From JADJPG01 sp964491875 (lineage in GTDB: Bacteria; Verrucomicrobiota; Verrucomicrobiia; Limisphaerales; JADJPG01), in contig CAZBIC010000014.1 in the NCBI GenBank assembly GCA_964491875.1, forward strand, positions 1 to 64,000: 64,000 nt of DNA, given 5' to 3'. Made by a program: the position numbers and the translations under genes. Shown piece by piece: positions 55,018 through 63,766 of the stretch. The notes beneath the pieces are model-generated. The model was not told where the DNA came from. It did no database searches and saw nothing but the letters and a program-made list of their open reading frames with translations. The first letter of the stretch is position 1. Each line of letters starts with the position of its first letter.

Positions 55018-55812
55018 TCAACGGAAGAAGTTGTACTTGATGATGCAGCGCAACGCGCTCACGCCGTCCTTCCAGTTAATCTTCTTTCCCTCGGAGTAGG
55101 TGCGGCCATTGTACGAAATCGCGACTTCGAAGATCCTCACGTCCAGCTTCGCGACCTTCGCCGTAATCTCCGGCTCGAATCCAAACCGCGATTCCTCGAT
55201 CGTGATCTGCTCCAGCACTTCGCGGCGGAAAATCTTGTAGCACGTCTCGATGTCGGTGAGATTCAAGTTCGTCGCCATGTTCGAGAGCGTGGTAATCAAA
55301 CGATTCCCCACCGAGTGCCAGTAGTACAACACCCGATGCGACACGGACCCGGCAAAGCGCGAGCCGAACACCACGTCCGCCTTGTTCGTCAGCAACGGTT
55401 GCAGCAAACGGAAATACTCCTGAGGATCGTACTCCATGTCGGCATCCTGAATGATCACGTATCGTGACGACGCGCTCTTCAGACCATCGCGCAACGCCGC
55501 GCCCTTGCCCTGATTCTGCGCGTGCTGGAACAGCCGGATGCGCAGATCGGACTGCGCCAGCCACTGCAATCGTTCCCAAGTACCGTCCTTCGAACCGTCG
55601 TCCACGATGATTAGTTCCTGCACCGGACGTTGCGTAAGGACGTGGCGGACGATGGTTCCAATAGTGGCGACCTCATTGTACACAGGCATCACCACGCTCA
55701 AACACGGCGGGATGTCGTGATTCGAGCGCGGCTCGTCATACAAACTGAACGACGGACGTCCGTCGCCGGGCGGTTCCGGCACTAAACGCACTGCTTCCAC
55801 TCCGCTTTCCAT
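55018..55812 (-). CDS. GT2 glycosyltransferase (DPM/undecaprenyl-phosphate type)
   Basis: 264 residues from the ATG at 55812; the longer frame to 56067 overlaps the divergent gene and is not protein-like. GT2 motifs: 'CLSVVMPVYNEVATIGTIVR', 'ELIIVDDGSKDGTWERL', 'GKGAALRDGLKSA', 'YVIIQDADMEYDPQEY' and 'VVFGSRFAGS', then 'DIETCYKIFRREVLEQI' and 'FEPEITAKVAKL'. It likely forms a polyprenyl-phosphate sugar donor used by the GT-C protein encoded divergently. Next gene (methyltransferase) follows after three bases. Confidence 0.85.
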   Translation of the reverse strand: MESGVEAVRLVPEPPGDGRPSFSLYDEPRSNHDIPPCLSVVMPVYNEVATIGTIVRHVLTQRPVQELIIVDDGSKDGTWERLQWLAQSDLRIRLFQHAQNQGKGAALRDGLKSASSRYVIIQDADMEYDPQEYFRLLQPLLTNKADVVFGSRFAGSVSHRVLYYWHSVGNRLITTLSNMATNLNLTDIETCYKIFRREVLEQITIEESRFGFEPEITAKVAKLDVRIFEVAISYNGRTYSEGKKINWKDGVSALRCIIKYNFFR

Positions 55813-55920
55813 CGGCGGCGGAAACACCTTCTCAAGGCAGATTTGCGCTTCGTCGTCACCGGACTTCCGCCTCAAGTCCCGGGCGAACCATCCGTCAAGG
55901 AAGTGGGCAATCAGCGCACC

Positions 55921-57504
55921 ATGAATCGCGACGACCTCATGCATCACCTCAACCGCTTCCTCGCGCGGCGATGGACGCCGCACGCCCTTATCCTGATCGT
56001 CACCGCGCTGGTGTGGGGCCACACCGTCCGATACGAGTTCGTCTGGGACGATATCGATCTCATCCAACGTCTCGAAAGCATCCGGTCATTCTCGAACCTT
56101 CCGGCGATGTTCACCTCGCTCGAAGCCCAGTCCGCTTGGCCGGAAGGATTCAAACTCTTCCGTCCCGTCCGCCTCGTCGCGTGCGCGATTCTCTACCAAC
56201 TCGGCGGACAGACGGAGCCGCAAGCGTGGCTCTTTCATCTCGCGAACGTCCTCGGACACGGCGTCGCGGCCCTGCTGCTCTTCGCGGTCGCAACCCGTCT
56301 CTTCGCCCGCTGGTTCCCGGACGCCAGCGCGGCCCGCGTCCGCGCGTTCGCCTTGTGGACAGCCGCCGCGTATGCGGGACATCCCGTCGTATCCGAAGTC
56401 GTCTGCTGGGCCAAGGCGCTCGATGACGAACTGGCCACCATCTTCACGCTCGCCTCCGCGCTGTGCTTGCTGCGCTGGACGGACGACCGCAAACCCGTCA
56501 CCGGCGCGCTAATCCTCTTCCTGCTCGCGATCTACTCCAAGATCTCCGCGGTCCCCTTCGCCTTCGTGGCGTTGCTGATCGCCCGGCAGTTTCACGGCCT
56601 CGCCTGGCGATCGGCGCTTTGGCGGACGTCCGGGTTCTTCGTCGCCACCGCCGCGTTCATGGCACATCGGCATGTCGTGATCGGTCAATCCAGCCAGACA
56701 ACGCCAATCTCGGGGACATACGCGCAGACATTGCTCGACATGTTTCCCGTGGTAACTCAATACGCGAAACTGCTCTGGGGCATTCCGCCGTTTTACATCG
56801 ACTACACCTTTCAAAAAGGCGGCCACGCGCTGTTCTCAGCGCCCGTGCTCGTCGGACTCGCGTTGCTCGTCTGCCTCGTCGCGGCCGGGCTTTGGGCGAG
56901 CCGCAACTCCGACTGGCGCTTCGCGGCGTTCGGACTGGGTTGGCTGGGACTGTTCCTGCTCCCGGTCTCAAATCTCCTACCCATGATGCAATACACGGCA
57001 GAACGGTTTCTTTACCTCCCGCTCATCGGCTGGCTCCTGCTGCTGGCCGGCGTGATGATCCGACTGCAACGCTGGCCCGCGGGCAACCTCGCCAGCGTCG
57101 CGCTCGCAGCCTTCTGGCTCTTCACCGCATGGGATCGATCGTTCCTCTGGCGTGACAACCTCACGCTCTTCGTCCAAAGCAGCCAGCAACCGATTCGCAG
57201 CCAGCGCGTCGAGGACAACGCCATCGGCGCCATCTTTGCCCAGCCGCAAGTCGCCTCCGTCTTCCGATTCGCCAACCAAGCCCGCGAACTCAACATCGTT
57301 AAAGTGCCTGCTCCCGACGAACGCGGGCCGCTGCGTCAGACGTTGGAGATTACCCACCAGATGTTCCCCACGAACGCCACAGCCGCCAGCGCACTGGCGC
57401 TGCTGGAGGAATGGGACGGCCGAACCGGGCGTGCCCAAGCATTGCGGGAAATCGCCGCCAAGGCCCGCCCCGCGCCGCGACTCGCCGGCGAAGCCGCTCC
57501 TTGA
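55921..57504 (+). CDS. GT-C-like integral membrane glycosyltransferase
   Basis: 527 residues from the ATG at 55921. At least ten membrane helices. The first luminal loop has 'RYEFVWDDIDLIQRLESIRS', an Asp-Asp motif of GT-C enzymes that use lipid-linked sugars, followed by 'LFHLANVLGHGVAALLLF', 'CWAKALDDELATIFTLAS' and 'QYTAERFLYLPLIGWLLLLAG'. The C-terminal ~90 residues are soluble and helical, like a single TPR-type unit. It is divergent from the GT2/methyltransferase pair and probably uses its lipid-linked sugar. Confidence 0.75.
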   Translation: MNRDDLMHHLNRFLARRWTPHALILIVTALVWGHTVRYEFVWDDIDLIQRLESIRSFSNLPAMFTSLEAQSAWPEGFKLFRPVRLVACAILYQLGGQTEPQAWLFHLANVLGHGVAALLLFAVATRLFARWFPDASAARVRAFALWTAAAYAGHPVVSEVVCWAKALDDELATIFTLASALCLLRWTDDRKPVTGALILFLLAIYSKISAVPFAFVALLIARQFHGLAWRSALWRTSGFFVATAAFMAHRHVVIGQSSQTTPISGTYAQTLLDMFPVVTQYAKLLWGIPPFYIDYTFQKGGHALFSAPVLVGLALLVCLVAAGLWASRNSDWRFAAFGLGWLGLFLLPVSNLLPMMQYTAERFLYLPLIGWLLLLAGVMIRLQRWPAGNLASVALAAFWLFTAWDRSFLWRDNLTLFVQSSQQPIRSQRVEDNAIGAIFAQPQVASVFRFANQARELNIVKVPAPDERGPLRQTLEITHQMFPTNATAASALALLEEWDGRTGRAQALREIAAKARPAPRLAGEAAP

Positions 57505-57621
57505 ATCACGCAAGCCTCTGAAAATGAGGGACGTCTTTCGTTCGCCTTCGGACTTCCAGCGGGGCCCAAAAAAATTTATACAAATCCGCACAACCGGGTG
57601 TCTATCCGGTTGGAACAGCGA

Positions 57622-58158
57622 ATGTCACACTGGTGCCAGAGCGTTTACGAGACCAGCGCGCCGCAGATACTCCTCTACGGCCGGGCGCTGGGCTTGAGCC
57701 ACAGCGAGTCTGAGGACGTGCTGCAGGAGACGTTCGTAGCCTTGATGCAGAAAGCGGATGCGCCGGAGGAACCGCTCCATTACTGCCTGCGCAGCTTCCG
57801 CAACAAGGCGCTGAACCACAAACGCAGCCTGTGGCGGCGGTTGACGCGGGAATTAGAATCGCACCGCTGGTTCGAGCGGACGAATGGCGAATCCCCGCAG
57901 GAACGCGCCGCGATGCGTTGCCTGGCCAAGCTGCCAGCCGACCAGCGCGAGGTCATCGTGCTGAAGATCTGGCACGAATACACTTTTGAGAACATTGGCG
58001 AGTTGCTCGACCTCTCGCCCAACTCCGTGGCCGGTCGTTACCGCTACGGATTGCAGAAACTTCGAGCCTGCCTGAACGGAAAAGATTATGAGTCACTGGA
58101 ATCCACTGGAGAAACAACTGCGTTCCTGGACGCCGCGCGCACCGTCGCCGAGCCTTAA
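57622..58158 (+). CDS. ECF-type RNA polymerase sigma factor
   Basis: 178 residues from the ATG at 57622 (a GTG at 57598 would add eight). Sigma-70 region 2: 'ILLYGRALGLSHSESEDVLQETFVALMQ' (about 16-43). Region 4: 'LPADQREVIVLKIWHEYTFENIGELLDLSPNSVAGRYRYGLQKL' (about 106-150), with the HTH. It redirects RNA polymerase to a small regulon. The last 71 bases overlap the start of the next gene, so the two are translationally linked. Upstream is an A/T tract (AAAAAAATTTATACA) that stands out from the GC-rich surroundings and may be its own promoter. Confidence 0.88.
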   Translation: MSHWCQSVYETSAPQILLYGRALGLSHSESEDVLQETFVALMQKADAPEEPLHYCLRSFRNKALNHKRSLWRRLTRELESHRWFERTNGESPQERAAMRCLAKLPADQREVIVLKIWHEYTFENIGELLDLSPNSVAGRYRYGLQKLRACLNGKDYESLESTGETTAFLDAARTVAEP

Positions 58159-58510
58159 GGCGCGGATCTTCGAACAACCGCTGCCAGCGGAAGCATCAGC
58201 CGCATCCTCCCCCGCCACCGAGCGCGTCCATGCTCCAGCCGCTTGGCACTGGCTGGCACCAGCGATGGCGGTGTTTGTCTTCGGATTGTTCATCTCTGGC
58301 AGCAACGGATCGTTCCATCATCTGGACACCGACAACTTCCCAACCGCGCTGACTCAGGCGGCCCTGAAACAGCCCAACTATTCCACCTACTACGCGTCCG
58401 TTCGCCACAGCGAGAACAACACCTTGCGCAGCACTTTTGAATGGACAAACGACAGTCATTCACTGAGAACAGCGCCTCCCATGGCCCAAACCAACAGTGT
58501 GATGCAGTAG
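58088..58510 (+). CDS. Small single-TM protein, candidate anti-sigma factor
   Basis: 140 residues. A cytoplasmic N-terminus of about 50 residues ('MSHWNPLEKQLRSWTPRAPS') is followed by one membrane helix (about 53-71, 'WLAPAMAVFVFGLFISG') and a short exported tail. Anti-sigma factors have this layout, but no zinc-binding (ZAS) His/Cys motif is present. It starts 71 bases inside the sigma gene. The pairing suggests control of that sigma factor (inference). Confidence 0.6.
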   Translation: MSHWNPLEKQLRSWTPRAPSPSLKARIFEQPLPAEASAASSPATERVHAPAAWHWLAPAMAVFVFGLFISGSNGSFHHLDTDNFPTALTQAALKQPNYSTYYASVRHSENNTLRSTFEWTNDSHSLRTAPPMAQTNSVMQ

Positions 58511-58616
58511 ACGGGACTGGAAGTCCGAGGTGCAGTGATTGGCCGCATGGCGCCAGCCCGCCTCATTTCCCGTTAACCCGGCACCCCTTTACCCCGATTA
58601 CCCAAGCTGACATTCG

Positions 58617-61600
58617 ATGAGCACGAACCAACCGAAACCCACCGCGCCCGCCAAGGTCGCCGAACCCAAAGCCCCCAGCGCGCCCGTCGCGCCGTCGACC
58701 CCGCCCTCCAAAGTCCCGCCGCTGTTCCGCGGCATTGACTGGTGGACGCTGGCCGTCACGACCATCGTCGTCTTCCTCGGCTATTGGTGGACTCTCGCGC
58801 CGGATCTCACGCTCGAAGACTGCGGCGAACTCGCCGTGGCCTCCATGTATGCCGGCGTGCCGCATCCGCCCGGCTACCCCGTCTGGACGATCTACACCTG
58901 GTTCTGGACACTGCTCCCTGTTTCCAACATCGCTTATCGCGTCGCGCTGTCTTCCGCCTTCGCCGGGGCGCTTTCCTGCGGTCTCGTGGCGCTGATGGTC
59001 TCGCGCGGCAGCAGCATGATCATGGAAGGCATCGCCGACCTGAAGAATATCGAACGCAAGTGGGAAAACGCCCTGTGCATCGTCGCCGGATTAGTCTCCG
59101 GTATGTTGATCGGCTTCAACGGATTCATGTGGAGCCAGGCGGTCATTGTCGAAGTATACACCCTCAGCGTGCTCTCGATGACCCTGGTGATGGCGTGCCT
59201 GCTGCGCTGGATTTATGCGCCGCACCAACGTCGCTACCTTTACTGGGCGCTCTTCTGGTTCGGCATTTGTTTCAACAACCACCAATCCCTCCTCGTCATC
59301 GCGCTCGGCATTCAGGTCGCCGTCACCGCCGTCTCACCGAAGATGGGCCGCAATTTCTGGATGTGGAATGTGGTGTTCTACCTCGGCGGATTGATGGCCA
59401 AGAGCTCGATGCTCGAAGAAAACGGTCCGCTCAAAGCCATCTTCCATCTCGTCGGCTTCGGCTCGCTCGTCACCTACATCGTGCTGCTGGTGAAAACCAA
59501 GATTCGCGCCGTGGAATTCGCACGCGACGTCTTGCTGGTCGGATCGATGGGATGCATCGCCCTGACGCTGCTCTCCATCATGAACTACACGTCCATGTTC
59601 GAGTTCAAGACGGGCCTGTTCGTCCTGTTCATCCTGTTCTCGCTCTGCGTGCTCGCCGGATTCTTTTACCTCGCCAAGTCCACCTGGAAATTCGGCAGCG
59701 AATGGCTGACGACTTTCATCGGCGGCTGGGCGTGGGCATTGGGCGTGGCGTTCTACCTCTACATGGCCCTCGCCTCCATGAGCAATCCGCCGCTCAACTG
59801 GGGTTACCCGCGCACCGTGCAAGGATTCATCCACGCCTTCACCCGCGGCCAGTATGAACGCATTCATCCCACCACGGATGTCGGTCGCTACTTCGAGCAG
59901 CTCCTGATGTACATTGGTGGTGCGCTGGAAGAGTTCAACCTCGTCTACGTTCTCATCGCCTTCATTCCGTTCCTGTTCTTCTTCAAGATGCAGAAGCGGG
60001 AGCGCGCCTGGATGCTCGGCCTGTTCGCGATTTATCTTACGCTTAGCCTGTTCCTGCTCGTGCTGCTGAACCCCGCGCCAGACCGTCAGGCGCGCGACTT
60101 GAACCGCGTCTTCTTCACCGCGTCCCACTTCATGATCGCGATGGGCACCGGCTATGGACTCACGCTCATCGGCGGCTATCTTCTCACTCAATACGAGCGC
60201 TGGCGGAACTACGTGCTCTTCGGCGCTCTTGGCAGCACGGCGCTGGCGCTCTTCATGGTCTTCGTCACCTACCAGAGTGATCCAGCGAAGATTACCTTCC
60301 GCTCACAGCTCTTCGACTTGGTCCCGAGCCATTCGCCCAGCGTGCGACTGACCGCAACCTTCAGCCTTATTCTCGCTGCCGGTGCCGCAGGTCTGCTTCT
60401 CATCAACCGCTCCAAGGCGCCCATGGTTCCCCTGCTCGCCCTCTTCGCCATTCTGCCGCTCCGTTCCGCCATGTCGCACTGGGAAGACAACGAGCAACGC
60501 GGACACTACTTCGGCTACTGGTTCGGCCACGACATGTTCCGCCCGCCGTTCAAGGATCCGACCACGGGCAAACTCAGCTACGACGACAAACGCCGGGCCG
60601 AACTGCTCAAGGATCCCGCGCACGCCAAGTTCACTTATCCGGAAATGGAACGCGACACTGTGCTCTACGGCGGCACAGACCCCGGCCGCTTCAATCCCAC
60701 CTACATGATCTTCTGCGAGAGCTTCATTCCGCCGAGCAAACGCAATTTCATGGACCCGAACTTCGATCGACGGGACGTGATCCTGATCACCCAGAACGCG
60801 CTCGCGGACGGCACCTACCTTCAGTACATCCGCGCCCACTACAACCGCAGCACCCAGCTCGATCCACCGTTCTTCACCGACCTCGCACGCGGCCCGAAGG
60901 AAATCGAAGCCGGCGTCGAAACCAACATCATCGCCCGGATGCTCGCTCCGGTTGACCGCTTCTTCCTGGGCCTTGGCGATGACATTGAAAAGAAGCGTCG
61001 CGCAGGTTCCTCGTTCTTTGAGAACGATCATTTCGCGGACCTCGCCGGGCTCGGAAACAAGCTCAAGGCCGGCGCTGACCCGCTCTCGAAATACATCACC
61101 GAAAAACTCAGTGCCGACACCCGCACCAAACTCGGCGGTGGCGACAGCTCGACAGCTTCCGCCCTGGCCAACGACTTGAACAAGCTGCTGGAAGCCGGAC
61201 CGCTCTTCGAAACCAACCGGTTCGCCGGCGTGAAAATCTCCGACCGCACGTGGCGTTTCATCCGCGAGAATCCGCAAAGTCACACGCGCATTCGCCTGAA
61301 CCGCATTCTCCTCGAAGAAGCGTATCCGAAGGAAATCACGAAGAGCCTCGGCGGCGTTTATCCCGACATGGAGATGAAGACCGCGTCGAACGAGGATTCG
61401 CAGCGCTGCTTCAAGGAATACCTCGACGACGCCCAGCGCCGCCTTGATCACGACCGCCGCAATCCGAACGCTCCGCGCCAGATCAAGCCCGGCGAAGATG
61501 TCCGCATCGTCGACAATCGCGTCACCGTGTCCGGCCAGGTGGCCGTCATGGCGATCAACGCGCTGCTCACGAAGGTGATGTTCGAACAGAATCCCGATCG

Positions 61601-62714
61601 TGAATTCTACGTGGAGGAAAGCTTCCCGCTCGACTGGATGTATCCGTATCTCACTCCCTACGGCGTCATCATGAAGATCAACCGCGAGCCGCTGCCCGAG
61701 CTCTCGCAGGAAATCATCGATCGCGACCACGCCTTCTGGAGCGAATACTCCACGCGCCTCATCGGCAACTGGATCACCTACGACACCAGCGTCTCGAACA
61801 TCTGCGACTTCGCGAACCGCGTCTACGAGCGCAAGGAAAAGCCCACCAGCTTCACCGGCGACTGGGCGTTCCTCCGCGACGGCGACGCGCAGAAAGCCTT
61901 CTCGAAACTCCGCAGCTCCATCGCGGGCGTCTACAACTACCGGATCGGCGAAGCGCAACGCAAAGGCGATGCGGCCGAAATGCAGCGTATGTTGAGGGAA
62001 GCGGAGTTCGCCTTCAAGCAAGCCTACGCGTTCTGCCCCTACAGCCCGGAAGCCCTCTTCCGCTGGGTGAATCTCCTCCTCACCACCGGCCGCATCGATG
62101 AAGCCCTGCTCATCGCCACCACGTCGCAAAAGCTCGATCCGTTCAACGGCCAGATCGAAAACCTCATTTACGAACTCAAGCGCATCAAGACGCAGCAAGG
62201 CGGCGCCGTCATGCCGCCGCCAAACCCCGCGGGCGGACTCTCCCAGCTTGGCGTGCTGGAAAAGCAATTCCAGGCTGACCCGAGCAACGTCCAGCTCGCG
62301 ATGCAGCTCGCCAGCGGCTACATGCAAACTCAGGGCCACGCCCAGGCGCTGGGCGTGCTCGAACTCATTCTTGGCAATCCGAAGGCGGACGGCGGCTCCC
62401 TCATCTTCGCGGCGAACATCTACGCGCAGCTCGGGCAGATCGCCAAAGTGGAACAAGCCCTCGCCGCGTTCGTGAAAAACGATCCGGAGAATCCGGAAGG
62501 CCAGTATGACCTCGCTGCGGTTCGTGCGATGCAAAGCAAGACGGCTGAATCCATCCAGGCCCTCTCGCTCGCCCTCGCTCAAAGCGCCAAGCGCCTGCAA
62601 AAGAATCCCGGCGCTCCCAACCTCTACAGCAACATGATGGCAGACGCCCGGTTTGGCGCCGTCCGATCCGCGCCGGAGTTTGCCAAGCTGATGGACACCT
62701 ACAAAGGCAAGTAG
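58617..62714 (+). CDS. Giant DUF2723 membrane protein with C-terminal TPR repeats
   Basis: 1365 residues. After an Ala/Pro-rich N-terminus come about a dozen membrane helices (about 38-620) matching the DUF2723 family, which is related to protein O-mannosyltransferases: 'YWWTLAPDLTLEDCGELAVA', 'GVPHPPGYPVWTIYTW', 'WSQAVIVEVYTLSVLSMTLV' and 'FNNHQSLLVIALG'. The exported remainder includes 'YGGTDPGRFNPTYMIFCESF', 'YLQYIRAHYNRSTQ' and a long helical part. The final 300 residues carry TPR-like units ('FKQAYAFCPYSPEALFRWVNLL', 'LAMQLASGYMQTQGHAQALGVLEL'). It probably transfers a sugar from polyprenyl phosphate to secreted proteins or another acceptor. It ends 53 bases before a convergent regulator. 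Confidence 0.85.
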   Translation: MSTNQPKPTAPAKVAEPKAPSAPVAPSTPPSKVPPLFRGIDWWTLAVTTIVVFLGYWWTLAPDLTLEDCGELAVASMYAGVPHPPGYPVWTIYTWFWTLLPVSNIAYRVALSSAFAGALSCGLVALMVSRGSSMIMEGIADLKNIERKWENALCIVAGLVSGMLIGFNGFMWSQAVIVEVYTLSVLSMTLVMACLLRWIYAPHQRRYLYWALFWFGICFNNHQSLLVIALGIQVAVTAVSPKMGRNFWMWNVVFYLGGLMAKSSMLEENGPLKAIFHLVGFGSLVTYIVLLVKTKIRAVEFARDVLLVGSMGCIALTLLSIMNYTSMFEFKTGLFVLFILFSLCVLAGFFYLAKSTWKFGSEWLTTFIGGWAWALGVAFYLYMALASMSNPPLNWGYPRTVQGFIHAFTRGQYERIHPTTDVGRYFEQLLMYIGGALEEFNLVYVLIAFIPFLFFFKMQKRERAWMLGLFAIYLTLSLFLLVLLNPAPDRQARDLNRVFFTASHFMIAMGTGYGLTLIGGYLLTQYERWRNYVLFGALGSTALALFMVFVTYQSDPAKITFRSQLFDLVPSHSPSVRLTATFSLILAAGAAGLLLINRSKAPMVPLLALFAILPLRSAMSHWEDNEQRGHYFGYWFGHDMFRPPFKDPTTGKLSYDDKRRAELLKDPAHAKFTYPEMERDTVLYGGTDPGRFNPTYMIFCESFIPPSKRNFMDPNFDRRDVILITQNALADGTYLQYIRAHYNRSTQLDPPFFTDLARGPKEIEAGVETNIIARMLAPVDRFFLGLGDDIEKKRRAGSSFFENDHFADLAGLGNKLKAGADPLSKYITEKLSADTRTKLGGGDSSTASALANDLNKLLEAGPLFETNRFAGVKISDRTWRFIRENPQSHTRIRLNRILLEEAYPKEITKSLGGVYPDMEMKTASNEDSQRCFKEYLDDAQRRLDHDRRNPNAPRQIKPGEDVRIVDNRVTVSGQVAVMAINALLTKVMFEQNPDREFYVEESFPLDWMYPYLTPYGVIMKINREPLPELSQEIIDRDHAFWSEYSTRLIGNWITYDTSVSNICDFANRVYERKEKPTSFTGDWAFLRDGDAQKAFSKLRSSIAGVYNYRIGEAQRKGDAAEMQRMLREAEFAFKQAYAFCPYSPEALFRWVNLLLTTGRIDEALLIATTSQKLDPFNGQIENLIYELKRIKTQQGGAVMPPPNPAGGLSQLGVLEKQFQADPSNVQLAMQLASGYMQTQGHAQALGVLELILGNPKADGGSLIFAANIYAQLGQIAKVEQALAAFVKNDPENPEGQYDLAAVRAMQSKTAESIQALSLALAQSAKRLQKNPGAPNLYSNMMADARFGAVRSAPEFAKLMDTYKGK

Positions 62715-62767
62715 GTGGAGATCGCCCCACTCTCGACTCCCAGCCAGGCGCGATCACCCGTGGACGG

Positions 62768-63766
62768 CTACAATTTGTCCAACTGCTCCAGCTGGTTCGT
62801 CTCGCAATCCGGGCAAACTCCGTGCGTAAACTCCGCGTTACTGTGGGCGCAGATATATGCCTCCAACTCCTGCCAGTTCCCGCTGTCATCACGAATCTTT
62901 CTGCACCAAGAACAGATTGGCAGAAGTCCGCTGAGAGTTTTCACGTTGGCGAGGGCAGCGTGTAACTGGGCGATTAACGTGGAACTTTCCGACTCTCGCT
63001 GGCCATTCGAGGTCACTTCCCGGAACACAATTATCCCACCGACTACGTCACCAGCCTCGCCGCGAATTGGAGCGCAACTGTAGTCGACCGAAATCCGCCG
63101 CGCGCCCAACCCAATTAATGTCGCCTCGCGCACCTCGCTTACCGCCCTGCCCGTTTTCATCGCCTCTACCACCGCGCTCGAGATCGGCCTCAGATCGACT
63201 GAGTCAATGAGATGAAAGATGTCTGACAGTTCGCGCCCCACCGAACCAACCTGCGCGGACCCGGTGAGCTTCTCCGCCACGGGGTTCATGAAAGTAACGC
63301 GCCCCGTCATGTCGATCGCAATCACTCCATCTGTAATGCAACGCAGTGTGGCTGCTAGGAACCGCTCGGCGTCCCGCAAACTTCGCTCGGAGTTGTGGCG
63401 TTGCAGGGCTATCTCAATTGACACACGCAAATCCGTCTCAGTGAATGGCTTGATGACATAGCCAAAAGGGCTGGCGGACTGCGCCCGGCGCAAGGTACCG
63501 GAACCCGCATGAGCAGTCACGAAAACCACGGGCACATCCAATTCACGACGGATCGCAGACGTCGTTTCCACTCCATCCGGAGCGCCTTGCAGCTGAATAT
63601 CGCTTAGAATCAGATCGGGCCGCTGTCGTTGTGCCAGTTCCATGGCTTGGGCTCCGGTAGACGCCAACCCGACAACTTCATAACCCAGTCCCTCCAAGAT
63701 CTGGGCCAGATCATCAGCGACAAGGGCTTCGTCCTCCAGCACCAGGATACGCGCAGGTGAGTTCAT
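62768..63766 (-). CDS. Response regulator with PAS domain and Cys-rich C-terminus
   Basis: 332 residues. The receiver domain (1-125) has 'ILVLEDEALVADDLAQILEG', phospho-acceptor Asp in 'PDLILSDIQLQGAPDG', Thr in 'VVFVTAHAG' and Lys in 'GYVIKPFTE'. A PAS domain (about 135-255) has 'ITDGVIAIDMTGRVTFMNPVAEKLTG'. The C-terminus (about 285-332) carries 'CSWCRKIRDDSGNWQELEAY' and 'GVCPDCE', a CxxC...CxxC arrangement that should bind zinc. No HTH is present, so output is probably by protein contact. Its ATG overlaps the stop of the upstream histidine kinase (ATGA). Confidence 0.9.
   Translation of the reverse strand: MNSPARILVLEDEALVADDLAQILEGLGYEVVGLASTGAQAMELAQRQRPDLILSDIQLQGAPDGVETTSAIRRELDVPVVFVTAHAGSGTLRRAQSASPFGYVIKPFTETDLRVSIEIALQRHNSERSLRDAERFLAATLRCITDGVIAIDMTGRVTFMNPVAEKLTGSAQVGSVGRELSDIFHLIDSVDLRPISSAVVEAMKTGRAVSEVREATLIGLGARRISVDYSCAPIRGEAGDVVGGIIVFREVTSNGQRESESSTLIAQLHAALANVKTLSGLLPICSWCRKIRDDSGNWQELEAYICAHSNAEFTHGVCPDCETNQLEQLDKL

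Noticed and set aside
60303..62600. Minus-strand open frame of 765 codons
   Set aside because: Antisense to the DUF2723 gene, which has clear membrane and TPR patterns; the shadow shows none.
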